This document shows, piece after piece, positions 8,564 through 21,691 of a stretch of DNA of 64,000 nt. This DNA is from Tateyamaria sp. Alg231-49 (GTDB lineage: Bacteria; Pseudomonadota; Alphaproteobacteria; Rhodobacterales; Rhodobacteraceae). The DNA lies in assembly GCF_900143535.1 (NCBI RefSeq), contig NZ_FRFA01000001.1, positions 349,552 through 413,551 of the forward strand, read 5' to 3'. A program made the position numbers and the translations under genes. A model generated the notes under the pieces. That model did no database searches, was not told the DNA's origin, and saw only the letters and a program-made list of their open reading frames with translations. How positions within the stretch are numbered: position 1 is the stretch's first letter; each line of letters opens with the position of its first letter.

Positions 8564-8651
8564 AAGGTCGTCGTCTCAAAATCGTCAGGTCATCAACTTG
8601 GCTACTTTGATGCACCTAACAAAACAAAACGGCAATATTGGGACTGCGCAT

Positions 8652-8687
8652 AAAAAAGGGCCCTGACAAAGGTCAGGGCCCCTTTTT
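8652..8687 (-). terminator. Rho-independent terminator of the atp operon (works in both directions)
   Basis: GGGCCCTGAC and GTCAGGGCCC arms flank a short AAAG-type loop, with AAAAAA at 8652-8657 (T-run on the minus strand) and TTTTT at 8683-8687. It lies 22 bp past the atpC stop. Confidence 0.9.
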
Positions 8688-8708
8688 CAACTGTCGCGAT
8701 AAAACGGC

Positions 8709-9134
8709 TTACAGGCTCGGCGATTTGGTGCTCAAACCGATTTCAGAACCCACGGCAACAATGTCCGCCATCAATTTGGCTGCATCATCAACCGGGCCGG
8801 AATTACCGTCCGCCGCTTGCTTGGCGCGGTTGTAGGCGTCCTGCACCTCGTCGAACATCGCGTCCATGTCGTCTTGGGTCATGTCAGTCTTTGCCACGGC
8901 CCGTTCAGCAAGAACCGAAACGCCTTGCGTCCCAATCTCGGCAAAGCCACCGGTGACAACATACTCATGCGTGTTGCCACCCACCTCAACCCGTAGAACA
9001 CCGGGGCGCAGGGTCGTGATGGTCGGGGCGTGATCCGCCATGACCGTCATATCACCGTCCGCGCCGGGGATTTGAACCGAAGCTGCATCCATGGACGCCA
9101 GTTCGCGTTCGGGCGACACAAGATCAAATTGCAT
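8709..9134 (-). CDS. atpC: F1 ATP synthase subunit epsilon
   Basis: A 141-residue protein with the epsilon N-terminal beta-sandwich: [42 protein letters not shown] and [17 protein letters not shown]. It forms part of the central stalk and couples rotation to the gamma subunit. It is the last gene of the operon, 90 bp after atpD and just before a strong terminator. Length is normal for alphaproteobacteria; the C-terminal helical part is short and acidic. Confidence 0.95.
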   Translation of the reverse strand: MQFDLVSPERELASMDAASVQIPGADGDMTVMADHAPTITTLRPGVLRVEVGGNTHEYVVTGGFAEIGTQGVSVLAERAVAKTDMTQDDMDAMFDEVQDAYNRAKQAADGNSGPVDDAAKLMADIVAVGSEIGLSTKSPSL

Positions 9135-9224
9135 AGTCTTCTCCTCATTTGAACGCTTGGGTCAGACCCGTGCGCCCGGAGGTTGATCGGAGATGTAAGG
9201 CGGGGATATCCCCCGCCCCGCACA

Positions 9225-11541
<2,317 letters not shown>

Positions 11542-11556
11542 TGCCCGACCTCCAAA

Positions 11557-13098
11557 TTAAGCGAAGGTCGAAGCGAACTCGTCAAGAACCGCCTTCATCT
11601 TGTCGACGTTCTCGCCGCCTTTGAATTTTGGATCTTCGTCCGAAATCCACTTGAGGAAGTCCGCCTTCTGGCTGCGCAGGAAGGCAAGCAAACCGGTCTC
11701 GAACTTGCCCACGTCACCGACGGGCAGTTTGTCGAGATAGCCGTTGGTGCCTGCGAAGATGACGCAAACAATCTCGGCGTTGGTCAGCGGTGCATATTGC
11801 GCCTGCTTCATCAACTCGGTCAGACGCGCACCACGGTTCAGCAGCTGCTGAGTGGCGGCATCAAGGTCAGAACCAAACTGCGCGAAGGCAGCCATTTCGC
11901 GATACTGAGCCAGCGACAGTTTCACCGGACCCGCAACAGACGACATCGCGTCTGTCTGAGCAGACGAACCAACCCGCGAAACCGACAGACCGGTGTTCAC
12001 AGCTGGGCGGATGCCCTGATAGAAAAGTTCGGTTTCAAGGAAGATCTGACCGTCCGTGATCGAAATCACGTTTGTCGGAATAAAGGCCGACACGTCGCCG
12101 CCTTGGGTTTCGATGATCGGCAGAGCCGTCAGCGAGCCTGCGCCATTGTCTTCGTTCAGCTTGGCCGAACGCTCCAGCAAACGGGAGTGGAGATAGAAAA
12201 CGTCACCAGGATAAGCTTCACGGCCTGGTGGGCGACGCAGAAGCAGGGACATCTGACGATAAGACACGGCCTGCTTGGACAAGTCATCATAGATGATCAG
12301 CGCGTGGCGGCCATTGTCGCGGAAGTGCTCCGCCATAGAGGTCGCGGCATAGGGTGCAAGGAACTGCATCGGCGCCGGGTCGGACGCGGTCGCGGCCACA
12401 ACGATCGAATACTCAATCGCACCAGATTCTTCGAGCTTCTTCACCAGCTGCGCAACGGTCGAACGCTTTTGACCAACCGCGACATAGACGCAGTACAGCT
12501 TCTTGGACTCATCGTCGCCTGCGGCGTCGTTGTAGGATTTCTGGTTCAGGATCGCGTCCAGAGCCACGGCAGTTTTACCGGTCTGACGGTCACCAATGAT
12601 CAGCTCACGCTGGCCACGGCCAATCGGGATCATCGCGTCAACGGCCTTGAGGCCCGTCGCCATCGGCTCGTGCACCGATTTACGCGGGATGATGCCTGGG
12701 GCTTTCACGTCCGCAACCGAACGCGCCTTGGATTTGATCGGGCCCTTGCCGTCCAGCGGATTGCCCAGACCGTCAACAACGCGGCCCAGCAGTTCGTCAC
12801 CGACAGGCACGTCCACGATCGAGTTGGTGCGCTTAACAGTGTCACCTTCTTTGATGTCCCGGTCGGAACCGAAGATCACCACACCGACGTTGTCGGTCTC
12901 GAGGTTCAGAGCCATGCCCTGAATGCCACCGGGGAATTCAACCATCTCACCGGCTTGGACATTGTCGAGGCCGTAGACGCGGGCGATACCGTCGCCCACG
13001 GACAAAACGCGGCCCACTTCGGCCACTTCTGCTTCCTGACCAAAGTTCTTGATCTGGCCTTTAAGGATTGCAGAAATCTCTGCTGCTTGGATACCCAT
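11557..13098 (-). CDS. atpA: F1 ATP synthase subunit alpha
   Basis: A 513-residue subunit starting [19 protein letters not shown]. Walker [14 protein letters not shown] lies near residue 170; the [26 protein letters not shown] block and the arginine-finger region [10 protein letters not shown] are intact. It binds nucleotide without catalysis and completes the catalytic sites of beta. Its start abuts the atpH stop, consistent with translational coupling. The strong opposite-strand open frame over it is a shadow. Confidence 0.98.
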   Translation of the reverse strand: MGIQAAEISAILKGQIKNFGQEAEVAEVGRVLSVGDGIARVYGLDNVQAGEMVEFPGGIQGMALNLETDNVGVVIFGSDRDIKEGDTVKRTNSIVDVPVGDELLGRVVDGLGNPLDGKGPIKSKARSVADVKAPGIIPRKSVHEPMATGLKAVDAMIPIGRGQRELIIGDRQTGKTAVALDAILNQKSYNDAAGDDESKKLYCVYVAVGQKRSTVAQLVKKLEESGAIEYSIVVAATASDPAPMQFLAPYAATSMAEHFRDNGRHALIIYDDLSKQAVSYRQMSLLLRRPPGREAYPGDVFYLHSRLLERSAKLNEDNGAGSLTALPIIETQGGDVSAFIPTNVISITDGQIFLETELFYQGIRPAVNTGLSVSRVGSSAQTDAMSSVAGPVKLSLAQYREMAAFAQFGSDLDAATQQLLNRGARLTELMKQAQYAPLTNAEIVCVIFAGTNGYLDKLPVGDVGKFETGLLAFLRSQKADFLKWISDEDPKFKGGENVDKMKAVLDEFASTFA

Positions 13099-13659
13099 TT
13101 ATCCGACCTCTTTCATTGCATTCTGGAGGGAAGAGAGCTTGGAGCGGATCGACGTGTCGATCATCTTCGAGCCCACTTTTACGATCAAACCGCCGATGAG
13201 GCTTTCATCGACGGAAGCATTAATAGTGACGTCCTTGCCCATACGGGCCTTGAGCGTCTTGGCAAGGCTTGCGCTTTGCGCCTTGGTCAGCGCCTTGGCG
13301 GATGTGACGTCCGCCGTCACTTCACCCTTGTCTTCGGCAATGGCCAGACGCAGCGCTTGCACGAGGTGTGGCACTACGAACAGACGGCGTTTGTCCGCCA
13401 TCAGAGCCAGCGTGTTGCTCATCACCGATGTCAGTCCCGCCTTAGCGGCAATGGCTGTTACGGCGGCGCGCTGTTCATCGCGGCTGTAGAGAGGTGAATT
13501 GATCAGCGCATTGAAATCTGAACTCTCGGCCATGGCCGCGGTCAGGATTTCGATGTCGCCTTCAAGGCTCTTGACGTCACCTGCCTCTTTGGCAAGTTCA
13601 TAGACAGCTGTGGCATAGCGTGCAGCGATGCCTGTGGAGATCGAAGCTGGTTCGGACAC
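13099..13659 (-). CDS. atpH: F1 ATP synthase subunit delta
   Basis: A 186-residue peripheral stalk subunit (OSCP type). The GTG at 13659 was chosen: it opens VSEPASISTGIAARYATAVYELAKEAG, the usual start of this family, and has AAAGGG five bases upstream. The frame is open to 13827, but those 56 extra residues are not family-like. The C-terminal region (ASVDESLIGGLIVKVGSKMIDTSIRSKL) is typical. Delta anchors F1 to the b subunits. It is the first gene of atpHAGDC; as in other alphaproteobacteria the F0 genes are not adjacent. Confidence 0.94.
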   Translation of the reverse strand: MSEPASISTGIAARYATAVYELAKEAGDVKSLEGDIEILTAAMAESSDFNALINSPLYSRDEQRAAVTAIAAKAGLTSVMSNTLALMADKRRLFVVPHLVQALRLAIAEDKGEVTADVTSAKALTKAQSASLAKTLKARMGKDVTINASVDESLIGGLIVKVGSKMIDTSIRSKLSSLQNAMKEVG

Positions 13660-14076
13660 GTCCACCCTTTCGATGTCTTGGCCCCGAATTTGCGCCATGC
13701 TTGGCGGAAAACCGAGGGTGTTGGTTCGCCCGAAGAAACCCCCAAGCGATGAAATCAGGGGGGATGTAGCAGAGGGTGCGAGACCCCGCAACATATGTTC
13801 GTGAACACCCATTTCTTGGGTTATCAAGTGTTTTCAGCAGGTTAATCAAAGTGCGACCGTTTGGCCCGATGGGAATGTTAGAAATCTGTCGCAAAAGTCA
13901 CGCTTTTGCATGCGATTCCGTTGGGCGCGGCCGACAAAGTGCTGAAAATCGAGGCTCTCGGCAAGGCCGTGCATTCGGATAATGCAGGAAAGACTCCGAA
14001 AAGGTCCCCCCACCCATATCCGACGGCCTTTTCTTCCGTCAAAGGCGCCCAAGACGGTGTGTCTGCAACCGGTCGG
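13660..14076 (-). other. 417-bp gene-free leader upstream of the atp operon
   Basis: No convincing gene is present. On the minus strand, TTGATT (13849-13844) and TGATAA (13826-13821) are 17 bp apart and could be the -35 and -10 of the atp promoter, giving a leader of about 150 nt; this is a weak call. A 12-bp palindrome TGTTCGTGAACA lies at 13796-13807 and a hairpin-forming inverted repeat GCAAAAG/CTTTTGC at 13891-13909. Confidence 0.35.
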
Positions 14077-14820
14077 TCACACGCCTCCGGCGATTGGCGC
14101 AGGCACCCCTTGCGGTATTTTCTGCCGTTTGGCCTGCACAGGTTTCACCTTGCCCTTAGGCGGATAGACCAGCTTGGACGCCTCGACCATAAATGCGCCC
14201 CCTGCAATCATGCCTGGCATTGTGCGCCCCACCTTTTCAAACATCGCACCCGACTTCATCCATACTCGTTTAGTCGATGGGAACTGATAAAGCGCGCCCA
14301 TATGCCGTTCGGGCAGGAATTGATGCTTGCGCAACTGCGTCTCAAGCTGACTGGCAGAATAGGGACGGCCAAATCCAAACGGCGTGCGATCGCGACGCGA
14401 CCAGAGCCCGGCACGGTTGGGCACAATAAACAGCGCCTTGCCCCCCGGCCCCAACACCCGCCATGCCTCTTCCAAAAGATCAAAGGCGCGTTCGGATGTC
14501 TCTAGGCCATGCAGGATGATCAGCTTGTCCACATGCCCGGTCTCGATCGGCCACAGAGTTTCTTCGGTCAGGACAGAGACGTTCGTTCCATCCGGCGGCC
14601 ATGGCATCACACCCTGAGGCCCGGGCATCAGCGCAATCACCCGGCGCGCGTCGGCGAGGAACGGGCGCAGTAGCGGTACAGCAAAGCCAAAGCCCGCTAC
14701 GGTTTGCCCCTTGGCCTCTGGCCAGAATTCAAACACGCGGCGCCGCATAGACGACTGTGCCGCCCGCCCTAGGGCACTGCGGTAATAAAAGTTGCGCAGA
14801 TCTTGTACGTCCAGATGCAT
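14077..14820 (-). CDS. SAM-dependent methyltransferase (class I)
   Basis: A 247-residue protein starting at ATG 14820 ([22 protein letters not shown]). The Rossmann-like methyltransferase core is visible, with a degenerate SAM loop ([15 protein letters not shown]), the [34 protein letters not shown] block typical of the type 11 family, and a basic proline-rich tail ([15 protein letters not shown]). The substrate is unknown. It is divergent from the glyoxalase II gene, which suggests a shared 70-bp promoter region, and is conserved beside gloB in many roseobacters as far as recalled. Confidence 0.8.
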   Translation of the reverse strand: MHLDVQDLRNFYYRSALGRAAQSSMRRRVFEFWPEAKGQTVAGFGFAVPLLRPFLADARRVIALMPGPQGVMPWPPDGTNVSVLTEETLWPIETGHVDKLIILHGLETSERAFDLLEEAWRVLGPGGKALFIVPNRAGLWSRRDRTPFGFGRPYSASQLETQLRKHQFLPERHMGALYQFPSTKRVWMKSGAMFEKVGRTMPGMIAGGAFMVEASKLVYPPKGKVKPVQAKRQKIPQGVPAPIAGGV

Positions 14821-14890
14821 CGGTCTCTTGCCCTTGGGTGGCTCACGGGCCACCTTTGCACTATACCTACTCCAAGAAAGCGCAAATGCC

Positions 14891-15658
14891 ATGCCTCTCG
14901 AAATTCGCACGATCCCTTGCCTGTCGGATAATTACGCCTATCTCGCCCATGACCCGGACACCGGGGCCACGGCGGCAATAGATATTCCGGAGGCAGGACC
15001 GATCATCGCGGTGCTCGCCGAAACAGGTTGGACCCTGTCGGATATTCTGATTACGCATCACCATTATGATCATGTGGACGGGTTAGCCGACCTGCTTGCC
15101 GCCCATCCGGCACGGGTGATCGGGTCCGCAGCGGACGCGCACCGTTTGCCCACTCTCGATGTGGAGGTTAACGAAGGGGACACCGTCCGCATTGGCAACG
15201 AAATTGGCACGGTCATTGATGTGTCAGGCCACACGATCAACCATATCGCCTTTCACTTTCCCGATTCGGCAGCTCTGTTTACGGCCGACAGCCTGATGGC
15301 ATTGGGCTGCGGGCGGGTGTTCGAAGGGACCAAGCCGCAAATGCACGCATCATTGCAAAAGCTGGCCGCCCTTCCGGGTGACACGGTTGTTTATTCAGGC
15401 CACGAATACACTGCCGCCAACGCAAAATTTGCGCTGACCATTGATCCCGACAATCCAGCACTTATATCGCGGGTCCGTGATGTGACCGAAAAACGCGCAA
15501 ACGGCATAGCCACGGTGCCCTCACTTCTGTCCGAAGAGCTGGCAACAAACCCTTTCCTGCGCGCCAACGACCCTGCCGTCCAATCCCAAATGGGGATGAC
15601 AGGTGCCAACGCCGCCGACGTGTTTACAGAAATTCGCACCCGAAAAGACAATTTCTGA
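14891..15658 (+). CDS. gloB: Hydroxyacylglutathione hydrolase (glyoxalase II)
   Basis: A 255-residue metallo-beta-lactamase-fold enzyme that hydrolyses S-lactoylglutathione to lactate and glutathione, the second step of methylglyoxal removal. The ATG at 14891 gives the standard N-terminus [18 protein letters not shown]. The metal motif [10 protein letters not shown] is at residues 55-64; [29 protein letters not shown] and [14 protein letters not shown] supply the remaining ligands and glutathione contacts. Length is normal. Divergent from a methyltransferase gene. Confidence 0.95.
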   Translation: MPLEIRTIPCLSDNYAYLAHDPDTGATAAIDIPEAGPIIAVLAETGWTLSDILITHHHYDHVDGLADLLAAHPARVIGSAADAHRLPTLDVEVNEGDTVRIGNEIGTVIDVSGHTINHIAFHFPDSAALFTADSLMALGCGRVFEGTKPQMHASLQKLAALPGDTVVYSGHEYTAANAKFALTIDPDNPALISRVRDVTEKRANGIATVPSLLSEELATNPFLRANDPAVQSQMGMTGANAADVFTEIRTRKDNF

Positions 15659-15853
15659 GTGCGATTGCGCTAACAGCACGCCCACTTTGTTAACAAACAC
15701 GCGACGATCACGCGATTTGTGAGCGTCAAGGCAAAGAAAAGCCTTGAAGACGCGCGCTGTTCAACCAAACTTAAACACATGAGGCCATGGTTGGTATGGG
15801 GTCTCGATATCCCTTGTGACCCCGGGCCAACCCCGATCGATAGGAGCACCGCT

Positions 15854-18175
15854 GTGCCTTCATTCTCGACATCACTCGAAAAAGCCATCCATCAGGCGCT
15901 TGCGCTGGCCAACGAACGCCGGCACGAATTTGCAACGCTCGAACATCTTCTTCTGTCGCTCGTCGATGAACCGGACGCACGCCGCGTAATGCAGGCATGC
16001 TCTGTCGACATTGATGAGCTGCGCGGAACGCTGGTCGAATTTGTCGATGATGACCTGTCCAATCTGGTCACGGATATCGACGGATCCGAGGCGGTGCCAA
16101 CCGCAGCCTTCCAACGTGTTATTCAACGTGCCGCCATCCACGTCCAATCCTCCGGGCGCACCGAGGTGACGGGTGCGAACGTACTGGTCGCCATTTTTGC
16201 CGAACGCGAGTCAAATGCCGCCTACTTCCTGCAGGAACAGGACATGACGCGCTATGACGCGGTGAACTACATCGCGCACGGTGTGGCCAAAGACCCCGCC
16301 TTTGGAGAGGCGCGACCCGTGTCGGGCGCACCAGAGGCCGAGGAAGAACCGCAAGGTGTGACCGAGGGCGAGAAAAAAGAATCCGCGCTGGCCAAATACT
16401 GCGTGGACCTCAACGAAAAATCCCGCGAGGGCGATATCGATCCGCTGATCGGGCGCGATTCCGAGGTGGAGCGTTGCATTCAAGTGCTGTGCCGCCGTCG
16501 CAAGAACAACCCACTTTTGGTGGGCGATCCCGGCGTGGGCAAAACAGCCATCGCCGAGGGCCTTGCGCGCAAGATCGTTGCCGGTGAAACACCCGAAGTG
16601 CTCTCAGGCACCACAATCTACAGCCTTGATATGGGTGCGCTTCTCGCAGGTACCCGATATCGCGGCGATTTCGAAGAACGGCTAAAGGCTGTCGTGACCG
16701 AGCTTGAGGAACACGACGACGCGGTGCTGTTCATCGACGAAATCCACACCGTGATCGGCGCGGGTGCAACGTCTGGCGGTGCAATGGATGCCTCCAACCT
16801 GCTGAAACCTGCCCTGCAGGGCGGCAAACTGCGCACCATGGGCTCAACCACCTACAAAGAGTTCCGCCAGCACTTCGAAAAAGACCGCGCGCTGTCCCGT
16901 CGTTTCCAGAAGATCGACGTGAACGAGCCTTCGGTCGAAGATGCCACGAAGATCCTCAAAGGCCTCAAGCCCTATTTCGAGGATCACCACGGCGTCAAAT
17001 ACACCTCGGACGCGATCAAAACGTCCGTAGAATTGGCGAGCCGCTATATCAACGACCGCAAGCTGCCCGACTCGGCCATTGATGTGATCGATGAAGCCGG
17101 TGCAGCCCAGCATCTGGTTGTCGCCGCGAAACGGCGCAAGACGATCGGCACCAAAGAGATCGAGAATGTCGTGGCCAAAATCGCACGCATTCCGCCCAAG
17201 AACGTGTCCAAGGACGACGCCGAAACGCTGAAAGACCTTGAAGCGTCCCTTAAACGTGTCGTGTTCGGGCAGGACGACGCCATCGTGGCGCTGTCTTCGG
17301 CCATCAAACTGGCGCGGGCAGGTCTGCGCGAACCTGAAAAGCCCATCGGGAACTACCTGTTCGCAGGTCCTACCGGCGTGGGTAAAACCGAAGTGGCCAA
17401 GCAATTGGCGGATACGCTCGGCGTGGAAATGCTGCGGTTCGATATGTCGGAGTACATGGAGAAACACGCAGTCTCACGCCTGATTGGTGCCCCTCCCGGC
17501 TATGTCGGCTTTGACCAAGGCGGCATGCTGACGGACGGTGTGGATCAGCACCCGCACTGTGTGCTTCTGCTCGACGAGATGGAAAAGGCGCACCCGGATG
17601 TCTACAACATCCTGCTGCAGGTGATGGACCACGGCAAACTGACGGATCATAACGGCCGCACAGTCGACTTCCGCAACGTGATCCTGATTATGACGTCGAA
17701 CGCTGGCGCTTCGGAAATGTCCAAAGCCGCCATCGGGTTCAACCGTGACCGGCGCGAGGGCGAGGACACGGCGGCAATCGAGCGGACGTTCACACCTGAA
17801 TTCCGCAACCGTCTGGACGCGGTGATCAGTTTTGCGCCACTGCCGAAATCGGTGATCCTGCAAGTGGTCGAAAAGTTCGTGCTTCAGCTTGAAGCGCAGC
17901 TGATGGACCGCAACGTGACCATTGAGTTGACTAAGCCTGCCGCTGAATGGCTCGCCAACAAGGGTTACGACGACAAAATGGGGGCCCGCCCCTTGGGTCG
18001 CGTGATCCAAGAGTACATCAAGAAACCGCTCGCCGAAGAACTCTTGTTCGGCAAGCTGATGAAAGGTGGTGTGGTCAAGGTTGGCGTCAAAGGCGGCGAG
18101 CTGGACCTGAAACTGGAAGGCCCGGACAAACCGCGCCTGTCCGGAAACAAGCCACCACTGCTGACCGCAGACTGA
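15854..18175 (+). CDS. clpA: ATP-dependent Clp protease ATP-binding subunit ClpA
   Basis: A 773-residue AAA+ unfoldase. The GTG at 15854 ([22 protein letters not shown]) has AGGAG seven bases upstream and matches the usual ClpA start; the open frame back to 15719 is not family-like. Residues 1-145 are the Clp N-domain, Walker A of D1 is GDPGVGKT at 224, and Walker A of D2 is GPTGVGKT near 505. ClpA feeds substrates, including N-degron substrates handed over by ClpS, to ClpP. No clpS lies directly upstream here. The next gene starts within the stop codon. Confidence 0.96.
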   Translation: MPSFSTSLEKAIHQALALANERRHEFATLEHLLLSLVDEPDARRVMQACSVDIDELRGTLVEFVDDDLSNLVTDIDGSEAVPTAAFQRVIQRAAIHVQSSGRTEVTGANVLVAIFAERESNAAYFLQEQDMTRYDAVNYIAHGVAKDPAFGEARPVSGAPEAEEEPQGVTEGEKKESALAKYCVDLNEKSREGDIDPLIGRDSEVERCIQVLCRRRKNNPLLVGDPGVGKTAIAEGLARKIVAGETPEVLSGTTIYSLDMGALLAGTRYRGDFEERLKAVVTELEEHDDAVLFIDEIHTVIGAGATSGGAMDASNLLKPALQGGKLRTMGSTTYKEFRQHFEKDRALSRRFQKIDVNEPSVEDATKILKGLKPYFEDHHGVKYTSDAIKTSVELASRYINDRKLPDSAIDVIDEAGAAQHLVVAAKRRKTIGTKEIENVVAKIARIPPKNVSKDDAETLKDLEASLKRVVFGQDDAIVALSSAIKLARAGLREPEKPIGNYLFAGPTGVGKTEVAKQLADTLGVEMLRFDMSEYMEKHAVSRLIGAPPGYVGFDQGGMLTDGVDQHPHCVLLLDEMEKAHPDVYNILLQVMDHGKLTDHNGRTVDFRNVILIMTSNAGASEMSKAAIGFNRDRREGEDTAAIERTFTPEFRNRLDAVISFAPLPKSVILQVVEKFVLQLEAQLMDRNVTIELTKPAAEWLANKGYDDKMGARPLGRVIQEYIKKPLAEELLFGKLMKGGVVKVGVKGGELDLKLEGPDKPRLSGNKPPLLTAD

Positions 18176-19143
18176 TGCGCACGGGCGCGCTTGCGTCCCT
18201 TTACATGATCCTTGTCGCAAACCCGCTTGCGGCAAGGGACATCCTCCTCACTCCCCCCATCGCCTGCGATCTGCAAGCCGACTGCTACATCCAGCAATAT
18301 GTGGATCACGACTCATCGGACGCAGCGATGGATTTCCGCTGCGGGTCGCTGACCTACAACACCCACTCTGGCACCGACTTCGCGCTGCGCTCTATCGCGC
18401 AAATGGATCGCGGCATTGACGTAAAGCCTGCCGCCCCCGGCATAGTGCGCGGTACGCGGGACGGGATGTCGGACCAGATTTACACGCCTGAGCTCGCCGC
18501 AGAAATCGACGGACAGGACTGTGGCAACGGTGTTGCGATCGACCACGGCGGCGGATGGAGCACGCAATACTGCCACCTCAAGCAAGGCTCGATCACCGTG
18601 CGATCGGGTGACCGCGTGCGTCTGACAACGGTGCTGGGACAGGTCGGATTGTCAGGGCGCACCCAGTTCCCACATGTTCACATGACTTTACGCAAGGATG
18701 GCAAAGTCGTGGATCCGTTTGATCCGGATGGCCAAATCACCTGCGGCACCCCAAGCACGGAAACCCTGTGGCAAGAGCCGCCCCCTTACCGCCCTGGTGG
18801 CATCCTAACTGTCGGCTTTGCAGATGCAGTGCCAGATTTTGGTAACGTAATAGCAGGCACCGCCAGTGCGGACATCCTCGGCCCCGATGCACCTGCCCTC
18901 GTCGTCTTTGCTCACATTTTCGGAGGTCAGGAAGCGGATATCATCGCATTGCGCATCGACGGACCCAAAGGGATAGTCATGGACGAAACCGTGATCCTCG
19001 AAAAGGATCAGGCCCAGCTGTTTCGCGCTGTCGGCAAACGCCACCGCGTCGACTGGGACAGCGGATCCTATACCGGCACTGCCCGCCTGATCCGAAACGA
19101 ACAGGTGATCAGCACGAAACAGAGCGTTGTGCGCATTCGGTAG
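18175..19143 (+). CDS. M23 family metallopeptidase, exported
   Basis: A 322-residue protein whose ATG shares one base with the clpA stop (TGATG), so the two are translationally coupled. A signal peptide ([20 protein letters not shown]) precedes the LytM/M23 domain: HSGTDFALRS holds the first zinc ligands, AIDHGGGWSTQYCHLKQGS and FPHVHMTLRKDG the rest. Residues from about 215 form a beta-rich C-terminal domain without a clear family. M23 enzymes cut peptidoglycan cross-links, or act as inactive regulators of amidases; here the HxxxD and HxH residues are present, so activity is expected. Confidence 0.87.
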   Translation: MRTGALASLYMILVANPLAARDILLTPPIACDLQADCYIQQYVDHDSSDAAMDFRCGSLTYNTHSGTDFALRSIAQMDRGIDVKPAAPGIVRGTRDGMSDQIYTPELAAEIDGQDCGNGVAIDHGGGWSTQYCHLKQGSITVRSGDRVRLTTVLGQVGLSGRTQFPHVHMTLRKDGKVVDPFDPDGQITCGTPSTETLWQEPPPYRPGGILTVGFADAVPDFGNVIAGTASADILGPDAPALVVFAHIFGGQEADIIALRIDGPKGIVMDETVILEKDQAQLFRAVGKRHRVDWDSGSYTGTARLIRNEQVISTKQSVVRIR

Positions 19144-19163
19144 GCCACACCTGTGAGACGCCC

Positions 19164-21689
19164 CTATTTTTCGGTAAACTTCATCTCAATCCGACGGTTT
19201 TGCGCGCGCGCTTCGGGCGTGTCCGCAAGGTTGATTGGCTGGTACTGACCAAAGCCGTTGGCCGACAATCGGTCCGGCGGAAGCCCCAAAAATTCTACCA
19301 TATAGCGGACCACAGACAGGGCCCGCGCCTGGCTCAGCTCCCAGTTGTCGGCAAATTCACCGGTGCCCGACAACGGGATGTTGTCGGTATGCCCATCGAC
19401 TTGCAGCACCCAATCAATGCCGGCAGGAATTTCACCAGCAATATTGCTGAGGATGCTCGCAATTTTTGTGATCTCGGCCTCGCCCAATTCAGACAGATCA
19501 GCGCCGCCCGGGGGGAACAAAACTTCGGAAGAAAACACAAATCGGTCCCCGACAATCTGTACCCCATCCTGCGTACCCAGAATATCGCGGACCCTGCCAA
19601 AGAATTCCGAGCGATAGCGCTCCAAATCCTGCGCCTCTGCCTCAAGCGCCTGCGCTTCTGCCTCAAGGGCTGCACGCTCCGCCTCGAGACGCGCGCGTTC
19701 GGCCTCTTCCAATTCGCGCCGCCGACGCTCTTCAGCAGCCACGCGGGCCAGCGCCGTGTTCAACTCAGAGCCCAAAGACTGCAACTGAACATCGCGCGCC
19801 GCATCCCGGGCCACGGCGTCATCCAGAAGGGCCTGCAACTGGCCCAACTGGTTGCGCAATGCTGCAACCTGCTGGTTCAGCAGTTCCGTTTGCCGCTGCG
19901 CTTCCAGCGTCGCAGCTTCCTCAGCAGTCAATGCTTCGCGCGCAGCGGTCAAAAGGGCCGCGCGTTCGTCTGCCGCTTTGTTGCTGTCGGTCAGCGCCGC
20001 CTCAGCGGCCGCTTTTTCTGCTAGCGCTGCAACCAACGCGGCCCGTACCTCCGCCGTGTCAGCACCAAGGCTCTCCATTTCGGTTTCTGCCGCCAGCTTG
20101 GCCGCCAATGCTGCGGCCAGTTGCGCGCGCACCTCTGAATTGTTGCTCCCCGCTGCATCGACATCAGCGAGGGCCGCATCGCGCGCGGCGATGGCAGAGG
20201 CCAGTTGGGTACGCAAATCGTTCAAATCAGCATTTTGGCCGGCCAACGCCCCTTCGGCTGCCGTGCGTGCCGCCAATGCCGCGGCAAGACGATCCCTTAT
20301 GTCGCTCATCTCCAGATCAGAGGCGGCGATGCGGGCCTCAAGCGTCGTAAGGCGGGCCTCAAGTCGTGTCACATCTTCTACTGACGCAGCTCGGGCCGCC
20401 TGCGCGGTGTCCAGTTGCGCCCGCAATTCAGTCACATCTGCCTGGCTTTGCGCCAGCGCTGTTTGGGCCGCGCCCAAGTCAGTTAGCAACTCAGCGCTGG
20501 TCGTCGTGCCGTCATCCAAAGCCGCCTCAGCCGCTTGCAGGCGCAGTTCGAGTGACGCCGCAAAGGCAGTGCGCTCGTCCAACTGGCTTAAGGCCCGCGA
20601 CAACTGCGATTCGAGATCGGCCGCCGCTGCCGCACCGCCTTCCGCGTCCAGCAAAGCTGCTGCCAATTGCGCTTCAAGGCTAGCGCGTTCGGTTGTCGCA
20701 CTCAAAGACCGGGCCTCTGCCGCACTCAACGCAGCCAGCGCCGCGGCAAGATTCGTCTCCAATTGCTCCAACTCCGACTGCATTGCCGCAGCACTGCTCG
20801 ACGTCGTCTCAACTGCCAAAAGCGCTGCCGCCAGTTGCGCATCCAGATTGGCTTCGGCGGCGCGTGCAGCGGCGAGCAGAGTCAATGTATCTTCGGCCTC
20901 CTGCCGTTGCGCCTCCAGCGCAAGCGTCATCGCCGTCAACTCTGCATCCGCATCAGCCAGCCGCGCGCGCAGCGCCTCTGCCGCCGCAGCCTCGGCCAGT
21001 CGGGCGACCTCTTCCGCACTTAGTGCGTCTTGGGCGTTATCCAGATCGGCCTGCAAGGCCGCAGCCTCGGCAGCACTGTCCGCATTCCGGCTCCGCAAAT
21101 CCGCGATCAGCGCCTGCAAGGCATCTGTGCGCGCTGCAGCCAAGCGCGCAGCTTCAACCTGCGCATCAATTTCGGTCCGTGACTGCGCAAGGGCCAGATT
21201 TAGTGCCTCTTGCTCGGACAACAGGCGCGTCTGTTCACTCTCAAGCCCAGTGATCCGTTCCAACGCACCGTCGCGCTCGGAAATCAGAGCGGCAACCTGT
21301 GCCTCAAAACTCGTTATTCGGGTTTGCGCGGCGGTCAGCGCCTCGGCTTGGGCATCCCGCTCTGCACTCAACGATGCAATCAAAGCCGTTTGCTGTAGAA
21401 CCTCTGCCTGCGCATCACTCAGCGTTGCGTTCAGCGATGTGACCCGCGCATCCAGTTGGTCGGCACGCTGCTCTTCCAGTCCCAATGCTTGCGCAAGGGT
21501 CGCGACTTCACCAGCCAATTGGTCAAGTTCAGTTTCCTGCCCGGTGATCGTTTCGCGCAGGACGAACTGCACCACCATGAAGATGGTCAAAACGAACATC
21601 AACACCAGCAAAAGGCCCGTCATCGCATCGACAAAGCCCGGCCAGATCGAGGCCTGAAACCGTTGCCCGGTGCGTCGCGATAACGCCAT
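19164..21689 (-). CDS. MotB/OmpA-like peptidoglycan-anchored protein with very long coiled coil
   Basis: An 841-residue protein. Residues 1-20 are basic, followed by one transmembrane helix (FVDAMTGLLLVLMFVLTIFM) with Asp21 at the place of the proton-carrying Asp of MotB. Residues about 50-680 are an almost unbroken Ala/Glu/Leu heptad coiled coil, and about 690-841 an OmpA-like peptidoglycan-binding domain (VDGHTDNIPLSG, NWELSQARALSVVRYM, NRRIEMKF). The upstream neighbour, two bases away, is a MotA/ExbB-like protein, so the two very probably form an ion-driven stator-type complex. Conserved in alphaproteobacteria; function not established. It is not flagellar by context. Confidence 0.82.
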   Translation of the reverse strand: MALSRRTGQRFQASIWPGFVDAMTGLLLVLMFVLTIFMVVQFVLRETITGQETELDQLAGEVATLAQALGLEEQRADQLDARVTSLNATLSDAQAEVLQQTALIASLSAERDAQAEALTAAQTRITSFEAQVAALISERDGALERITGLESEQTRLLSEQEALNLALAQSRTEIDAQVEAARLAAARTDALQALIADLRSRNADSAAEAAALQADLDNAQDALSAEEVARLAEAAAAEALRARLADADAELTAMTLALEAQRQEAEDTLTLLAAARAAEANLDAQLAAALLAVETTSSSAAAMQSELEQLETNLAAALAALSAAEARSLSATTERASLEAQLAAALLDAEGGAAAAADLESQLSRALSQLDERTAFAASLELRLQAAEAALDDGTTTSAELLTDLGAAQTALAQSQADVTELRAQLDTAQAARAASVEDVTRLEARLTTLEARIAASDLEMSDIRDRLAAALAARTAAEGALAGQNADLNDLRTQLASAIAARDAALADVDAAGSNNSEVRAQLAAALAAKLAAETEMESLGADTAEVRAALVAALAEKAAAEAALTDSNKAADERAALLTAAREALTAEEAATLEAQRQTELLNQQVAALRNQLGQLQALLDDAVARDAARDVQLQSLGSELNTALARVAAEERRRRELEEAERARLEAERAALEAEAQALEAEAQDLERYRSEFFGRVRDILGTQDGVQIVGDRFVFSSEVLFPPGGADLSELGEAEITKIASILSNIAGEIPAGIDWVLQVDGHTDNIPLSGTGEFADNWELSQARALSVVRYMVEFLGLPPDRLSANGFGQYQPINLADTPEARAQNRRIEMKFTEK

Positions 21690-21691
21690 GG

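Noticed and set aside
13846-14052. 68-residue minus-strand open frame in the atp leader
   Set aside because: No ribosome site, no family-like sequence, and it spans the likely promoter region.
19852-21657. 601-residue plus-strand open frame rich in Ala, Ser and Arg
   Set aside because: It lies opposite the heptad coiled coil of the MotB/OmpA-like gene; its composition is the mirror of that repeat and it has no ribosome site or family match.
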